From contig OX365950.1 in assembly GCA_947247005.1 (NCBI GenBank), positions 49,204,761 through 49,268,760 on the forward strand: 64,000 bases of DNA. The letters run 5' to 3'. This DNA comes from Spisula solida (Eukaryota; Mollusca; Bivalvia; Venerida; Mactridae). A model generated the notes under the pieces. The model saw nothing but the letters and a program-made list of their open reading frames with translations, ran no database searches and was not told where the DNA came from. Position 1 is the first letter of the stretch; each line of letters opens with the position of its first letter. The translations under genes were made by a program, and so were the position numbers. Below, one piece after another: positions 62,201 through 64,000 of this stretch.

Positions 62201-64000
62201 CTTGGAAAGGGTGAATTATGTAAGGAATTAAGACAAGAATAAAACGGGACTTGTTTGTGTTGAAAATCAAACCACTTTGATTGATTGCACGTGTAATGCG
62301 AGAGTGAACAATTAAACAAATGTATGGTTTCATTGGTTCTAAATGCAAGTATCAGAATTTCCTTCTAACTCTAATTAAAAAATTCTACATGAGTGTTTTC
62401 GCTTCCTTTCTGTATAAACAAAATATGAAACATGTTTGTTCTTGTACATTCCAGCTCACTGAAATTAAGATTTGTTTTGTAGTTTGAATTTTTCTACGGA
62501 TTGCATTGAAAATACTAAACCATTTAAAGTTCTTTGCAGCCGCCTGTCAAACGGCATCACTTATTTCAATCGCAATATTAATTGAATGTGTTTGTACTGG
62601 AACCATTGACTCTGTGTTAGATATGCCAATTTGCATGCGCCTGATTCAACCGTTGTTTGCAAGAATCGATTGTTTCGGCTTTCGTACACTACCCATCTTG
62701 GGCAATAGGAATCTAAAACTATTTGAAATAAAGTATTTGCTTTGTACAAACACTTTCATAGAGACTTTCGTCTACTATTGGTCTTGCAATTTTAACATTT
62801 TGAGAGTTCAAACTAGGACATTCGATGGTTAAGTTCGTTTTTTCGTTTAGTTGTGTGCTTGGCTGAGCATTGTGCCGTGTGTAATTATGGTCTGTGATGT
62901 TGTTTTGTTTTCAGTGCTTGGCTGTTTTTATATTAAGTATTGCCTTTCCTGTCCGATTTTTATTATCTTGTCGCTAGCGCACTAGGGACAAACTATTAAT
63001 GAAATAAAGCAAGGTGTATATTTGAATAACAGTTGTATTAATCGATATTTATAAGCTTGTCTCAATCACACCGTTTAACATGTCGACGTTGAGATATAAC
63101 ATTATAATTACTATTATCCGAATATAGTTTTATAATGAAAAAACGGTAAAACAAAAGCAATTTGAATTTCTCTTAAAAATGTACCTAGACCATTTTTAAA
63201 CCATTTGACAACTGAAAGCATCACTGAAAATTGGCTAGCTCAGTTATTGGCATAAAATGCTCAAATACTATTGTCTAAAAAGCCGAGTAACATTGATTCA
63301 TGAAACCTAAAAAAATGAATGATTTCCATAAATGCTCCATAGTGACATGTGGTCGTATTTTAAATTGATGGAAACAATTAGACACTATTTAAGGTGGCTT
63401 TTAACCATTCATCTCGCACATCTAGAATACCATGTTTCAGAATGTGAGAGAGCCAAGCTTTGGAAAAATGTTCGCGCATACTTTGTAAGAGGTTTATTTT
63501 ATATTTGCGGCATTGTCTACTCAATTAATAACAGCAATTGACACCATTTATTGTTATTGTTGATTGTGTTGAATACGGCCTTCCCTTTTGATTTCTTTCA
63601 CAAAGTGTGTGTGACAGTTAGGAGGTAGTAGTTACGTTTCATGTTCCTTCAGGGAGCTATCTATTATCTATATGATAACGATGCTGAGAAACCTGTCAAA
63701 TCATTTGAAACCAGAATGGTCATGATCTGTTATATACTAGTACCTAGTTTTGTGTGAATCTTTTTCTTTACTATGCTAAATGTATAGAAAATAGTCCTAT
63801 AGATACATTGGTACATTTAACTTATTGGAAAGTGGATATCGTTGCATTAAGGGTTCGGTCAGGAAATGAGCATCTGGTTACAAGAAGAGAATAATATATC
63901 AGACAGGGTAGGCAGCAACAACAACAACAAGACTTATATAAATACTTAGTAATATATCAAAATCTCACAAAAGAGCAATTTAGTGAAGTGACAAGAATTT

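Larger units (their letters stand above)
55150..64000. repeat. Segmental tandem duplication, copy B (runs off the window)
   Basis: Collinear with copy A (see matched words there). Copy B alone has a LINE insertion (57970-59202), an extra local copy of a 100-bp segment (57524-57620 repeated at about 57866-57968), and a local duplication of about 395 bp (61652-62040 and 62045-62440). It lacks the 1258-bp element of copy A. The open frame at 60570-60845 is broken at the matching place in copy A (stop near 49440), so it is not supported as a gene. Confidence 0.88.

Overview
The window looks like nuclear DNA of a lophotrochozoan animal, most likely a mollusc. It is AT-rich and sparsely coding, with GT-AG introns, intron-containing tRNA genes, many foldback transposons and 5'-truncated LINE relics of the kind common in molluscan genomes. 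No prokaryotic or viral operon structure is visible. Species cannot be named from sequence alone, and all similarity statements here were made by eye.

Region 1 (1-21.4 kb) holds five paralogous minus-strand genes at 163-903, 6330-6962, 12719-13333, 16576-17736 and 20693-21292. Each encodes a small type I membrane receptor: signal peptide, one V-like Ig domain, a shared juxtamembrane N-x-D-G signature, one TM helix and a very variable cytoplasmic tail. Nearly the whole protein sits in one exon, whose 3' splice acceptor lies at or just before the initiator ATG. Three tails share an acidic/Lys...Tyr-Asp module, and four of five carry a Y-x-N-x-[GA]-[FM] tyrosine motif. I do not recognise the family; it is the best candidate here for an undescribed receptor system. 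Spaces between genes hold MITEs, SINE-like pieces and a perfect 23-bp hairpin.

Region 2 (27.9-41.0 kb) is one plus-strand gene that can be rebuilt from nine exons in a continuous 439-codon frame: signal peptide, cysteine-rich ectodomain, TM helix and cytoplasmic tail. One exon is a 9-nt microexon that supplies the twelfth ectodomain cysteine. Its first intron contains, on the opposite strand, two tRNA-Lys(TTT) genes, each with a 13-nt intron, and a LINE relic.

Region 3 (42.9-44.9 kb) is the large 3' exon of a plus-strand gene for a basic, disordered protein with about a dozen TP[K/R] repeats.

Region 4 (about 46-64 kb) is a direct tandem duplication with a unit of about 9.1 kb and no confident gene. 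Each copy carries its own transposon: a TA-flanked 1.26-kb DNA element in copy A and a 5'-truncated LINE in copy B. The sister copy shows the empty site in each case.

No CRISPR array, rRNA gene or autonomous transposase was found.
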